In this document: positions 53,096 through 62,566 of the stretch, one piece after another
Numbering within the stretch: the stretch's first letter is position 1
Layout of the letters: each line of letters begins with the position of its first letter
Assembly: GCF_017948245.1 (NCBI RefSeq)
Contig: NZ_CP072870.1
Span: forward strand, 62,001-126,000
Origin: Rhizobium sp. NLR16a
GTDB lineage: Bacteria > Pseudomonadota > Alphaproteobacteria > Rhizobiales > Rhizobiaceae
Reading direction: 5' to 3'
Length of the DNA stretch: 64,000 bases
Notes under the pieces: generated by a model
Databases searched by the model: none
Told to the model about the DNA's origin: nothing
The model's input: only the letters and a program-made list of their open reading frames with translations
Translations under genes and position numbers: made by a program

Positions 53096-53824
53096 TCAGA
53101 TGTCGGTGCTCTGCGGCAGAATGACGAGGTCGCGGATCGTGACGTTGCGTGGGCGCGTCAGCATGAAGAGCACCGCTTCGGCCACTTCTTTCGGCTCCAT
53201 CAGACCACCGGCGGCGAGCGCCTCGTCGAGCTTCTCCTGCGGCCAATCGCTCAGAAGAGCGGTCACGACAGGCCCTGGCGCGACGGCGCCGACCCGCAAA
53301 CCATGCTTGGCAACCTGGCGCCGGAGGGTGTGGACGAAGGCCTGGACCGCGTGTTTGGAAGCCGTATAGATCGGCTCCCAGACCACCGGGATCATCCCGG
53401 CGACCGAACTCGTCAGGATGATATCGCCGGTCTTGCGTCCGACCATATGCGGCAGGACGGCATGCACCGAGCGAAATGCGGCGTTGATGTTCAGGTTGAG
53501 CATGCGATCCCAGGCGTCGGGATCGCCGTCAAGCACTTCACCGCCGATATAGGAGCCGGCATTGGCATGGAAAATGTCCAACTGGCCCGCTTCCTCCAGA
53601 ATAGCGGGCATCATCTGCGCCACGCTTTTTGGATCCAAGAGATCGACGACCAGGGGAATTGCCTTTTCGCCGAGTTTCGAGCAGACATCCCTCAACGCCT
53701 CTTCGTTGCGGTCGATCAGCACGACGCGGGCGCCTGATGCAAGCACGGTCCTGGCGCACTCCAGGCCGATACCCGACGCCGCCCCAGTGACGGCCGCGAC
53801 TTTTCCAGACAGATCCTGTCCCAT
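53096..53824 (-). CDS. SDR family oxidoreductase, ribitol dehydrogenase-like
   Basis: A 242-residue [11 protein letters not shown] near residue 15, NAGSY in place of the usual [12 protein letters not shown] (Ser) and catalytic YTASKHAV are seen. The shorter C-terminal end lacks the usual DGG block. This pattern resembles ribitol-type dehydrogenases. The gene lies 25 bp after the ABC permease stop, so the transporter probably imports its polyol or sugar substrate. Confidence 0.85.
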   Translation of the reverse strand: MGQDLSGKVAAVTGAASGIGLECARTVLASGARVVLIDRNEEALRDVCSKLGEKAIPLVVDLLDPKSVAQMMPAILEEAGQLDIFHANAGSYIGGEVLDGDPDAWDRMLNLNINAAFRSVHAVLPHMVGRKTGDIILTSSVAGMIPVVWEPIYTASKHAVQAFVHTLRRQVAKHGLRVGAVAPGPVVTALLSDWPQEKLDEALAAGGLMEPKEVAEAVLFMLTRPRNVTIRDLVILPQSTDI

Positions 53825-53849
53825 TTTCTTCCTCTGCTTTCCTGTTGAT

Positions 53850-55109
53850 CTAGGCCCGGCCGTGTGAAATGCGCGAGCGGCGTGCCAGTGAGTCGACGAT
53901 GACGGCGACGGCAAGAACGGCCCCCGTGATCATGTAACGAAGCGATGACGACAGATCGAGGAGCGTCAGACCGCTGGCGATCGACTGGATGACGATGATG
54001 CCGAGAAGGGCCGAATAGGCACTGCCGCGTCCGCCGAACAGGCTGGTGCCGCCGATGACCGCCGCAGCGATGGCGTTGAGATTGACGTCGCCGGTGCCCG
54101 CCTGCTGGCTGGCCGTCGCCAGTCGCGCTGCCGACAGCACGCCGCCGGTCGCGGCCAGCAGAGCGCACATGACGAAGGCGCTCGCATAGATGCGTGATAC
54201 GTTGATGCCCGATCGGCGGGCCGCCTCCCTGTTGCCGCCGACGGCATGCATGGAGCGGCCCCACTTCGTGCGGGTCAGCGCATAGTTCATCGCTGCGACC
54301 AGGCCGACGAACAGGCCAAACATCCATGGAATGCCGCGGGACTGGTTGAGATAGAAGGCGACCGCTTCCAGAGCGACGGTGATGATGACGGCACGCAGAA
54401 GCAGTCCGCCAACCGATTTCGAGGACAAGCCGGCCGCCCGTCGGCGCGCCGCCGTGCGGTAGCTCGCGAAGAAGAAGCCAAAGCCCGCAACCGCCACCAG
54501 CAGATAGGCGACCGGGTCGGGCATGACCATGATCTGGCCGAAGTTCACCAGCCACGACCCATAGGGAAGATTGATCGAACCGGTTGCTCCGAGCATATAC
54601 AGCTGCAGGCCGAGAACCGCGAGCAGTCCGGACAGCGTGGAGACGAAGCTCGGCATCCCGAAGCGGTTGAACAGGAACGCGTAGAGCGAGCCGATCAGAG
54701 CGCCGACGATCATCGCGGCGAGCACCGCCGCGACCACCGGCCAGCCCTGATTGACCCAGAAGACGCCGGTGAGCGCCGAGGCGAAGCCGCTGACCGAACC
54801 GACGGAGAGATCGATCTCGCCGACCATCAGGATGCAGACGATACCGAGCGAGATGACGCCGACCGTCGAGCAGTCGAATAGCATGTTCACGAGGTTGGCG
54901 CTGGAGAGAAACACCGGATTGAGCGCCTGGAAGACCGTCCAGATGATCGCCAGGCCGACGATGACAGGCAGCGAGCCGAGGTCGCCCGAGCGGATGCGGT
55001 CCCAGAAGGCGCGGACCGACCCGGCAAGGCTGTCGTCATGGCGCACTCTTTCGTCGCGCCGGTCGAGAAGCGCGGGTGATGCCGGTTCGTTCTGAATGGT
55101 CTTCATCAT
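53850..55109 (-). CDS. Ribose/xylose-type ABC transporter permease
   Basis: A 419-residue inner membrane permease of the XylH/RbsC group with about ten to twelve helices. [26 protein letters not shown] is the family hallmark, and [16 protein letters not shown] with [15 protein letters not shown] are the later conserved blocks. Its start overlaps the ATPase stop by 4 bp. Confidence 0.93.
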   Translation of the reverse strand: MMKTIQNEPASPALLDRRDERVRHDDSLAGSVRAFWDRIRSGDLGSLPVIVGLAIIWTVFQALNPVFLSSANLVNMLFDCSTVGVISLGIVCILMVGEIDLSVGSVSGFASALTGVFWVNQGWPVVAAVLAAMIVGALIGSLYAFLFNRFGMPSFVSTLSGLLAVLGLQLYMLGATGSINLPYGSWLVNFGQIMVMPDPVAYLLVAVAGFGFFFASYRTAARRRAAGLSSKSVGGLLLRAVIITVALEAVAFYLNQSRGIPWMFGLFVGLVAAMNYALTRTKWGRSMHAVGGNREAARRSGINVSRIYASAFVMCALLAATGGVLSAARLATASQQAGTGDVNLNAIAAAVIGGTSLFGGRGSAYSALLGIIVIQSIASGLTLLDLSSSLRYMITGAVLAVAVIVDSLARRSRISHGRA

Positions 55110-55924
55110 GGCCTTCCCTCCTCATTCTCTTGGCTCTGTGCCTTGCGGCGCATGGCGCGGCGGGAGACGGAATTGTTGGATGCGCCGGTAATCGCGCTGA
55201 CGAGCTCTTCGTTGGATGCGTCGGGCATGAAGGTGCCGTTGTTGCGGCCGAGCCGAAGGACGACGATACGGTCGGCGACGGCCCGCACATCCTCCATGTT
55301 ATGGCTGATCATGATGACGCCGAGGCCGCGTTCACGCACGCGTTCGATCAGATCCAGTACCTCGGCGGTCTGGGCAACGCCGAGTGCGGCGGTGGGTTCG
55401 TCGAGCATGATCAGTTTCGGTTCGAGCAACAGCGACCGGGCGATCGCTACTGTTTGACGCTGGCCCCCGGAAAGCGAAGCGACGGGCTCACGCACGCTCG
55501 GGATCCGCGCGGAAAGTTCGTTCAGAAGCTTCCAGGCGCGGATCTCCATCGCGACCTCGTCGAGCTGGAAGGGATTGAGCTCCTTTCCGAGAAAGATGTT
55601 GGCGACGACGTCGAGATTTTCGCACAGCGCCAAATCCTGGAACACGGTCGCAATGCCCAGATTGAGCGCAGCGCTGGGGCTCGATAAATCTGCCTGTTGA
55701 CCCTCGAACAGGATGGTGCCCGAGGTTGGCTGGTGCACGCCGGCCAGGATCTTGACCAGCGTCGATTTGCCGGCGCCATTGTCGCCCACCAGCGCCACGA
55801 CTTCACCGGCATGCACATCGAGTTCGATATCGGTCAGCGCCGACACCGCTCCGAAATTCTTCGAAATTCCACGCAGGCTGAGGACGGGCTGGCGGGACTC
55901 AAATTGATAAGAGGTTTCAGACAT
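55106..55924 (-). CDS. Ribose-type ABC transporter ATPase, single domain
   Basis: A 272-residue ATPase with Walker A GDNGAGKST, signature LSGGQRQ, Walker B LIMLDEPTAALG and H-loop ISHNME. Most ribose/xylose importers use a double ATPase of about 500 residues; this single-domain form is like FrcA of Sinorhizobium fructose uptake and would act as a homodimer. A strong hairpin lies between it and the binding-protein gene. Confidence 0.92.
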   Translation of the reverse strand: MSETSYQFESRQPVLSLRGISKNFGAVSALTDIELDVHAGEVVALVGDNGAGKSTLVKILAGVHQPTSGTILFEGQQADLSSPSAALNLGIATVFQDLALCENLDVVANIFLGKELNPFQLDEVAMEIRAWKLLNELSARIPSVREPVASLSGGQRQTVAIARSLLLEPKLIMLDEPTAALGVAQTAEVLDLIERVRERGLGVIMISHNMEDVRAVADRIVVLRLGRNNGTFMPDASNEELVSAITGASNNSVSRRAMRRKAQSQENEEGRP

Positions 55925-55952
55925 CGCCTGGTCTTTCGGAAAAAGCGAAATC

Positions 55953-55982
55953 GGAAGCGCGACCGATGGCGGTCGCGCTTCC
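55953..55982 (-). other. Perfect 13-bp-stem hairpin between binding-protein and ATPase genes
   Basis: Arms GGAAGCGCGACCG and CGGTCGCGCTTCC are perfectly complementary around a 4-nt loop. On the minus strand a short U-run (CTTTTT) follows a few bases later, so it may act as a partial terminator or 3' stabiliser between binding protein and ATPase. Confidence 0.75.
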
Positions 55983-55989
55983 CTTTGGA

Positions 55990-57057
55990 TTATTTGGTGA
56001 TGCCGAGCTTCTTGCAGCCGTCTGCGTAACGGCCGGTGCAGAGTTCTTCGGCGGTGTTGATCTTCTTGTCGATGATCTCGGCCTTCAGGTTTTCGGCAGT
56101 GACGACGGCCGGCACGAAAAGCTGGGCGGGCGTGTCGTAGAGCGTCATCTCGGCCTTGATTGTCTCACCTGCCAACAGCTTCACGGCGACATCGGCAGCG
56201 GCAGCGGCGACGATTTCGCTCGGCTTGGAGATCGTGTTGTACTGATCCCCGGATATGATGAGCTGCAGCGCGGCGATCGTCGCGTCATTGCCGGTCACCG
56301 GCGGCACCGGATCGACACCGGCTGCCTTGAAGGCTGCGATGGCACCACCGCCGGTGCCGTCATTGGCGGCGACGACGCCGACGATCTGCTTTCCGAAACG
56401 CGTGATCTGTCCGGCGGCCCATTGCTGGGCGTTCGCCGGCTGCCAGTTCGGCGTATCGAATTCGGCAAGCGTCTTGTATCCGCCGCTCGCCAGACCCTCA
56501 TGAATGCCGTCCTTGATCAGCCCGGCAGCGGCATCGGTCGGCGAGCCGTTGATCTGCAGAATGCCGCCGCCGTCAGTCGGCACGTTCTTGGCCTTCAGAT
56601 GCTGGACCAGCGACTCCGCGATCGCCTTGCCGATCGCCTTATTGTCGAAGGAGACGTAGAAATCGGCCTTGCCCTTCGGGATCGGGCGGTCATAGGCGAT
56701 GACCTTGACGCCCTGACTCTGGGCGAGTTGAACGAGAGAGGCTGCCGCCGCCGAATCCACCGGATCCAGCACGATGACCTTGGCGCCCTGGGTGATCGCC
56801 GAATTGAACTGTTGCTGCTGTTTGGCGATATCGGCATCGGCATTCTGATAGATGACCTTGCAGGACGCACAAAGCTTCTTCATTTCGGCGACGAAGCCCG
56901 GATGGTCGTGCTCTTCATAACGGGTCGAGCCCTGGTCGGGCATAAGGAACGCGACGGTTGCATCCGCCACCGCGCTTTGTGCAAAGGCGGAACTCCCGCC
57001 GAGCAAGGACAGCATAAGTGCCGCGGCGCCTACCGCTCTTGTCGAAAATTTCGTCAT
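55990..57057 (-). CDS. Ribose/xylose-type ABC transporter, periplasmic binding protein
   Basis: A 355-residue binding protein with a signal peptide ending Ala-Phe-Ala (about residue 26). The mature protein starts with VAFLMPDQGSTRYEEHD, as in XylF-like proteins, and has AKVIVLDPVDS, VKVIAYDRPI and GVVAANDGTGGGAI of the periplasmic binding protein type I fold. The ATG at 57057 has GGAGGAG 6 bp upstream; the ATG at 57063 is adjacent to that site and was not chosen. It follows an AraC-type gene on the same strand. Confidence 0.92.
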   Translation of the reverse strand: MTKFSTRAVGAAALMLSLLGGSSAFAQSAVADATVAFLMPDQGSTRYEEHDHPGFVAEMKKLCASCKVIYQNADADIAKQQQQFNSAITQGAKVIVLDPVDSAAAASLVQLAQSQGVKVIAYDRPIPKGKADFYVSFDNKAIGKAIAESLVQHLKAKNVPTDGGGILQINGSPTDAAAGLIKDGIHEGLASGGYKTLAEFDTPNWQPANAQQWAAGQITRFGKQIVGVVAANDGTGGGAIAAFKAAGVDPVPPVTGNDATIAALQLIISGDQYNTISKPSEIVAAAAADVAVKLLAGETIKAEMTLYDTPAQLFVPAVVTAENLKAEIIDKKINTAEELCTGRYADGCKKLGITK

Positions 57058-57267
57058 TTCCATCTCCTCCCATTGGAAAAAATCGTGTAGTGCATGATTG
57101 CAGTGTTCTGCTGTGCCGTTCGGCTGAATGAGCGGCTGTGCCTGTCCCGGCTGTTTCTGAGGACAAGCGTCTCCTTTCGCGAGCGGCTCCTCGCGCGCTC
57201 ACGTTCAAGCCTGCGTCAGTTTTCGCTCCTCCTCCTTGTCCTCCCCTATTGCCGTCTTCGGCGGACC

Positions 57268-58152
57268 TTATGCCGCCTTCGCCACGTTGATATTGTCACC
57301 CAACAATCGCCGGAAGCGGGATGGCGTCATGCCTTTTTCCGCGAGAAACTGGCGGTTGAAGTTGGACAGATTGTTGAAGCCGACCTCGAAGCAGATGTCG
57401 GTGATCGACGCATGCTCGTCGCTCATCAGGATCTGGCAGGCGAGATTGATGCGCAGGCGTTTCACATATTGCACGAGCGACATGCCGGTATGGCGGCGGA
57501 AAGCGCGTGAGAAGGCGCCTGTGGACTGTCCGGCAATTTCAGCGAGATCGGTTTCGTCGAAGGATTTCGTCAGATTTTCTCTGATATAGGCGAGCGCCTT
57601 ATTGATGCCGGCCGACATATAGCCCGAGGGGTCGGGCAGATAGCTGGGGCTTGCGAGAAGCTGGGCATCCTGCGCCCGGCTGAGCAGCCCGACGATCATC
57701 ATGAAGAGCTCGATACGGCGTACGCCCTGGGCCTGCTGCACCTCGTTCATCAGAGGCGCCGCCTGCCGGCTGGTCTCAGTGCCGAAGAGCACGCCCCGGC
57801 GGGACGCTTCGAGGACCGGCTCGAAGGGATTGAGCTCGGGCAGCACCTTCATCGTGTCGCTGATGAAATTCTCACTGAACTGGATTAGCTGGCATCGAAG
57901 CGGAATGCTCGATCCCTTCGGGACGTCGCTGATCCAGTTGTGAGGAAGATTGGGGCCGGCCAGCACCAGATTGCCCGGTTCGAACTCGCCGATGAAATCG
58001 CCGACGAAATAGCGTCCTGTGGTCGCCACGACGAGATGCAGTTCATATTCCGGATGAAAATGCCAGCGAACGGTGTGATAGGGATAGCCATGCGCCTTCG
58101 TTGCGAAGGATTCGCCCGGTCTGATCTGAACGACTTCCAAGTCAGGTTCCAT
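57268..58152 (-). CDS. AraC family transcriptional regulator
   Basis: A 294-residue regulator with an N-terminal cupin-like sensor (WHFHPEYELHLVV, FEPGNLVLAGPNLPHNW) and a C-terminal double helix-turn-helix (FSRAFRRHTGMSLVQYVKRLRI and ITDICFEVGFNNLSNFNRQFLAEKGMTP). GGAGGAGGAAACG precedes the ATG. It lies 210 bp upstream of the sugar ABC transporter and SDR genes on the same strand and probably activates them with the imported sugar. Confidence 0.92.
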   Translation of the reverse strand: MEPDLEVVQIRPGESFATKAHGYPYHTVRWHFHPEYELHLVVATTGRYFVGDFIGEFEPGNLVLAGPNLPHNWISDVPKGSSIPLRCQLIQFSENFISDTMKVLPELNPFEPVLEASRRGVLFGTETSRQAAPLMNEVQQAQGVRRIELFMMIVGLLSRAQDAQLLASPSYLPDPSGYMSAGINKALAYIRENLTKSFDETDLAEIAGQSTGAFSRAFRRHTGMSLVQYVKRLRINLACQILMSDEHASITDICFEVGFNNLSNFNRQFLAEKGMTPSRFRRLLGDNINVAKAA

Positions 58153-58351
58153 CGTTTCCTCCTCCGAGGGGCGGTTCTACGTCCGCCTGCCAAATTCCCT
58201 TTTGGCTTTATTATTATGACGAGTGTAGTGGGCTCGCTTCATGCCCGCCACCACGATTCCCGGCCAAAACCGATACTTTTTTGATGATTGACGCAACGCA
58301 GGCGGCGCAAAGACGACGGGAATCTGCCCTTGAGACCGTCTGAAATTCATC

Positions 58352-59110
58352 TCAGGCGGCCAGGGCGGCAATGACATTCCTGACCAGCGCAGCCGAAGAC
58401 AGCCGGCTCGTGGCGCAGCTTGGGGCGCCGATGGCCCCGACACGCACGGAGACGCCGCCGCGCGCATTGGCGATCGCAAACATCGACTCGTCGGTCAAAT
58501 CATCGCCGATAGTAATGGGGCAGCGGTTCTTGAAAGGATCTGACTGAAAAAAGCGCTCCAGCGCATCGCCCTTGCTCGACCGTGCCGGTCGCAACTCGAA
58601 CACCCTTTTACCGAGCTGCAACGCCCAGTTCGGTCCGGCCAGCTCCGCATAGTGATGCATGCGCTCCTCGAGCACTTTCTCATATTCGGGCGCCAGCCGG
58701 TAGTGCGCGGCAACGGCGGCACCCTTATCCTCTATCAGAACTCCCGGATAATGTTCGGCTTCGGCGGTCAATGCATGTTTCAGTGCCTGGAACTCGGGGG
58801 TCGCCTCGACCGTATGCATTCCGGCGGCGCTCCTGATCTCGGCGCCATGCAGGCCTGCGGTTGGAAATGCAAAGGGCTTGAACAGCTCGTCTGCATAAGC
58901 AAGCGAGCGCCCGGTGACCAGCGCCAAGGCGCCGCCGAGCTTGTTGGAAAGGCGATGAAGGTGTCCGGGCAGGTCCTCTGGGACCTCAATCGCATCCGGT
59001 GTCGGTGCAAGATTGAGCAGTGTTCCGTCGATGTCGAGGAACATCGCCCAATGATCAGGTTCCTCCAGCACCATTGAAAGCATTTCCTGGGTAGCGGTGT
59101 CGTTCTGCAC
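58352..59110 (-). CDS. otsB: Trehalose-6-phosphate phosphatase
   Basis: A 252-residue HAD phosphatase. Motif I is DIDGTLLNLAP (nucleophile Asp), GRSLAYADELF follows, GLHGAEIRS is the cap block of trehalose-phosphatases, and motif IV is GDDLTDESMF. I start it at the GTG at 59110, which has GGAG 6 bp upstream; an in-frame TTG at 59131 is less likely. No otsA is in the window, so it would act on trehalose 6-phosphate made elsewhere. It is divergent from a ROK-type gene. Confidence 0.9.
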   Translation of the reverse strand: MQNDTATQEMLSMVLEEPDHWAMFLDIDGTLLNLAPTPDAIEVPEDLPGHLHRLSNKLGGALALVTGRSLAYADELFKPFAFPTAGLHGAEIRSAAGMHTVEATPEFQALKHALTAEAEHYPGVLIEDKGAAVAAHYRLAPEYEKVLEERMHHYAELAGPNWALQLGKRVFELRPARSSKGDALERFFQSDPFKNRCPITIGDDLTDESMFAIANARGGVSVRVGAIGAPSCATSRLSSAALVRNVIAALAA

Positions 59111-59254
59111 GGCATTCTCCAAACTTTGCAATCAGTGAAGCTAGGTCGCCCGCCGGCAAGGACAAGATGACGTCGGCGGCACGGGAACATCCAAAGGCGG
59201 GTCAGCGTTTAATCTCGCCGCCCGTTCAAGCACTCGCGCCGCAAAGGTAAATCG

Positions 59255-60328
59255 ATGGCCAAAAGCAATTCCAAGAATAGCGAGGAGGTCATCGCGCCGT
59301 TGGCGCATGGCGCGACTGTTTTGCCGCTGGTGACGATCGACGACTACAACAATGAACTGCGTGACAAGAACGGCTTTGTTGGCGACAACGCCAACAAGAA
59401 GACTTTCCAGCAGAAGCTCGACAATTGGAGAAAACATGTCCGCAAGTTCGGAGATGACCCGATCGGGAAGGTTTCGACAGCCAAGCTTTCCAAGAAAAAA
59501 ATCGAGTCTCTGCTGAAAGGGGACGACATGGAGGCCGCCGCACTGGTCATGGGGGCGGTGGAGGACTTCGCGCAGGACTTTGCCGAGGTCATCAAAAAAT
59601 TCCTCAAGGACGAGCGCTGGTCCAAGACCGAGCGCATCGTCGTCGGCGGCGGCTTCAGACAGAGCCGCTTCGGGGAACTGACGATCGCCAGGACCATGGT
59701 TCTGCTCAAGGCGGCCGGCATCAATATCGAGGTCGTCCCGATCGTCCACCATCCCGACGAGGCTGGGCTGATCGGCTCCGTCCACCTCATGCCTTCCTGG
59801 ATGTTCAAAGGCTATGAGGCGATGCTGGCCGTCGATATCGGCGGCACAAACGTCCGTGCCGGAGTCGTCGAGTTCGGAAAGGAAAAAAAACCGCACTTCG
59901 CCGATGCGAGTGTCTGGGAATCAACGATCTGGCGTCACGCCGACGACGAGCCGAGCCGCAGTGCGACGGTAGAAAGGCTGGCGGCGATGTTGCAGGAACT
60001 GATCGATAAGGCAGAAAAGGCCAATCTGAAGCCGGCCCCGATCATCGGGATCGGCTGTCCCGGTATCATCAAGGCAGACGGCTCGATCGAACGCGGCGGA
60101 CAGAACCTGCCGGGCGGCAATTGGGAAAGCGACAGCTTCAACCTTCCCGCCGCACTGATGAAGGCCATCCCCGCAATCGGCGATCACAGCACATTCGTGA
60201 TGATGCACAATGACGCCGTCGTGCAGGGCCTGTCGCAGATCCCTTTCATCGATGACGTATCGACATGGGCGGTACTGACCATCGGCACAGGGTTGGGCAA
60301 TGCCCATTTCACCAATCGCGAGGGATGA
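59255..60328 (+). CDS. ROK-type kinase-like protein with permuted motif order
   Basis: A 357-residue protein. The motifs of a ROK sugar kinase are all recognisable but in changed order: IVVGGG (128-133) and DEAGLIGS (168-175), normally C-terminal, come first; DIGGTN (194-199, normally N-terminal), GCPG (267-270), MHND (317-320, catalytic Asp320) and GTGLG (344-348) follow, and the protein ends 9 residues later. The Cys-rich zinc motif is missing. This suggests a circularly permuted ROK fold. It may phosphorylate a hexose; it is divergent from otsB. Confidence 0.8.
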   Translation: MAKSNSKNSEEVIAPLAHGATVLPLVTIDDYNNELRDKNGFVGDNANKKTFQQKLDNWRKHVRKFGDDPIGKVSTAKLSKKKIESLLKGDDMEAAALVMGAVEDFAQDFAEVIKKFLKDERWSKTERIVVGGGFRQSRFGELTIARTMVLLKAAGINIEVVPIVHHPDEAGLIGSVHLMPSWMFKGYEAMLAVDIGGTNVRAGVVEFGKEKKPHFADASVWESTIWRHADDEPSRSATVERLAAMLQELIDKAEKANLKPAPIIGIGCPGIIKADGSIERGGQNLPGGNWESDSFNLPAALMKAIPAIGDHSTFVMMHNDAVVQGLSQIPFIDDVSTWAVLTIGTGLGNAHFTNREG

Positions 60329-61348
60329 AAGCGCGATAGCCCGACCAAGAACGGGAAAGCGGCCGGCAGAGCAGGTCGTCCTCCTCCGCGCGGACCGCAA
60401 TATAGAGTCGGCCGGCGCTGCGTCACCTTATGGTAAATAACAGGTAAACAACGAGGAATTCCGTAGACGGAAGCAAATTCGCCCATAGGTTCCGCTAGGC
60501 AAGTGCAGGTTTCCGGAGGGGTAGGTCGATACGGGACCGTTAACGATTTCGATCATACCTCTCCAGACATGATTCGCATAGCGCGAGCGTTTGCAATCCT
60601 CACGGTCGATGGTCGCAGCTGACTGTTCCAGTCTGCGCCCAACCGCAACTCGCGACTCCTCTAGTACGCATTGTCTGAACGGAACGCGGCCGTCGTATCC
60701 GCGGGCATGCCGTCGCATTGTCGCCGTCGCAAGCGCCATCTCGGGAGCGATGCTTGATTGAGCCCCTCTCCTTTTTCGCCGCACATGGAAAAGATGGTGA
60801 TAAAGTCGGCGGGCGGTTCTCCGCCGGTTCAAATTGCGCTTATCTCTCCTTCACGCAAGCCCATATGCAGACGAAAGATGGAAGATGAACTTCAAGGGAA
60901 TAAGCGCTCCGCTCAATGCCGGCCGTCTCGAACAAATGCTCGGGCTTGCCCCGTCACGCCGCGATCCCGAATCCCAAGATGGGAATGTCAAGTCTTCCGG
61001 CGTCGAGCCCGTCCGCGGCTTGGAGGCCGAAAGCCTCTGCCCTTCGTCTGCTTATAAATAGGAAGCGGCATTTACCTGGTCGGCCTGTGCCAAGCCCAGT
61101 TATCTCCGAGATGAGTCGGCGGTGCCTTCAGGTCCGTCGAGAACCTGCCGCGATATGTCGGGGCGGCTTTGGCGATGCGGGTTCGCCGCCGTTGTCAGCT
61201 GACAATTGCGCTAAGATTCCGGAATTCCACGTAATTTTTTCGACGAATTCAGTTTGCTATATATTGGCTAACCAAGAATTCGCTTGACGGAATCGGGAGA
61301 CTCACGATCATTTGCGCAAAATTGCCCGATTTATCAGGATTTGCGTGA
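60329..61348. promoter_or_regulatory. 1-kb gene-poor leader of repABC
   Basis: No clear gene is seen. A 58-residue frame at 60885-61061 (MNFKGISAPLNAGRLEQML at its start) is possible but unsupported. A 16-bp palindrome lies at 61191-61206. Near 61260 TATATT could be a -10 box for repA, 84 bp before the start codon; a matching -35 is unclear. Confidence 0.5.
61191..61206. promoter_or_regulatory. parS-like palindrome upstream of repA
   Basis: GTTGTCAGCTGACAAT has a perfect 14-bp inverted core (TTGTCAGCTGACAA) and fits the repABC parS pattern GTT-N4-GC-N4-AAC except for the last base. It lies 142 bp before the repA start and should bind RepB. Confidence 0.7.
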
Positions 61349-62566
61349 ATGCCGACCAAGGCCGCGATTGTTGAGAAAGCCAGAAGAGCGAGTCAAGTCT
61401 CGATCGACGAGACGATTGCGCAGGACTCGACGATGCTCAGCAGCCAGCTCCAGGTGCTGTTCGAGCGGTTGTTTTCGCCCGATGCCCGTAAGTCGCTGCG
61501 GCGGTTCAGCAGCACCGAGGCCGCCAAGCTGCTCGGCGTCACCGACAGCTATGTTCGTCATCTCACTGCCCAGGTGGAAAGCATCAATCCTGAAAAGACG
61601 TCCGCCGGTCGCCGTGTCTTCTCGCTCGAAGAAATCCATGCGATGCGCCAGCATCTGGGGCGCACCAAACCATCCTATCTGCCGATGCGCCGGCCGGGCG
61701 ATCATCTCCAGGTGATCGCCGTCACCAATTTCAAGGGCGGATCCGGCAAGACGACAACGTCAATCCATCTGGCGCAGTTCCTGGCGCTGCGTGGCTATCG
61801 CGTGCTCGCCGTCGACCTTGACCCGCAGGCGTCGATGTCGGCGATGCTCGGATATCAGCCGGAGTTCGATGTCGGTGAAAACGAGACGCTTTACGGCGCC
61901 ATCAAGTATGACGAGACGCGCCGTGACGTGGCCGACATCGTCCGCCAGACCTATTTCCCCGGTCTCGATCTCATCCCGGGCAATCTCGAACTGCACGAGT
62001 TCGAGCACGATACGCCGAAGGCGCTGGCCGACAGCAATCGCGACGACAAGGACATGTTCTTCATGCGGGTCGGCAATGCGCTGCATTCGCTGGAGCAGAG
62101 CTACGACGTCGTCATCATCGATTGCCCCCCTACCCTCGGCTTTCTGACGCTGTCTGCTCTCTGCGCTGCGACTGCCGTGCTGATCACCGTTCATCCACAG
62201 ATGCTCGACGTGGCGTCGATGAACCAGTTCCTGACGATGACCTCCGACCTTTTGGCCGTCGTCAAACAGGCCGGCGGCAATCTCGAATATGACTGGATGC
62301 GTTATCTGATCACCCGCTATGAGTCCAATGACGGTCCGCAGGCGCAGATCGTCGCCTTCCTGCGCAGCCTGTTCGGCGAGCGCGTGCTGACCTCGATGAT
62401 GGTAAAGTCAACGGCGGTTTCGGACGCTGGCCTGTCCAAGCAGACGATCTACGAGGCGGGCCGCGAGACGATGCATCGCCAGACCTATGACCGCGGCGTC
62501 GAATCCGTCGACAACGTCAATGCCGAGGTCGAGCAACTCATCCGCAGTGCATGGAGCAGGACATGA
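61349..62566 (+). CDS. repA: Plasmid partitioning protein RepA (ParA family)
   Basis: A 405-residue ParA-type ATPase of repABC replicons. The N-terminal MerR-like helix-turn-helix (RRFSSTEAAKLLGVTDSYVR) is followed by the deviant Walker A FKGGSGKTTTS, Walker A' LDPQAS and Walker B VVIIDCPPTLGF. The N-terminal extension is typical of RepA of this family. It represses its own operon and, with RepB, segregates the plasmid. Its stop overlaps the repB start (ATGA). Confidence 0.97.
   Translation: MPTKAAIVEKARRASQVSIDETIAQDSTMLSSQLQVLFERLFSPDARKSLRRFSSTEAAKLLGVTDSYVRHLTAQVESINPEKTSAGRRVFSLEEIHAMRQHLGRTKPSYLPMRRPGDHLQVIAVTNFKGGSGKTTTSIHLAQFLALRGYRVLAVDLDPQASMSAMLGYQPEFDVGENETLYGAIKYDETRRDVADIVRQTYFPGLDLIPGNLELHEFEHDTPKALADSNRDDKDMFFMRVGNALHSLEQSYDVVIIDCPPTLGFLTLSALCAATAVLITVHPQMLDVASMNQFLTMTSDLLAVVKQAGGNLEYDWMRYLITRYESNDGPQAQIVAFLRSLFGERVLTSMMVKSTAVSDAGLSKQTIYEAGRETMHRQTYDRGVESVDNVNAEVEQLIRSAWSRT

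Noticed and set aside
60429..60832. A 134-codon minus-strand frame in the repABC leader
   Set aside because: No ribosome binding site, Arg-rich composition and no family match; considered chance or decayed.
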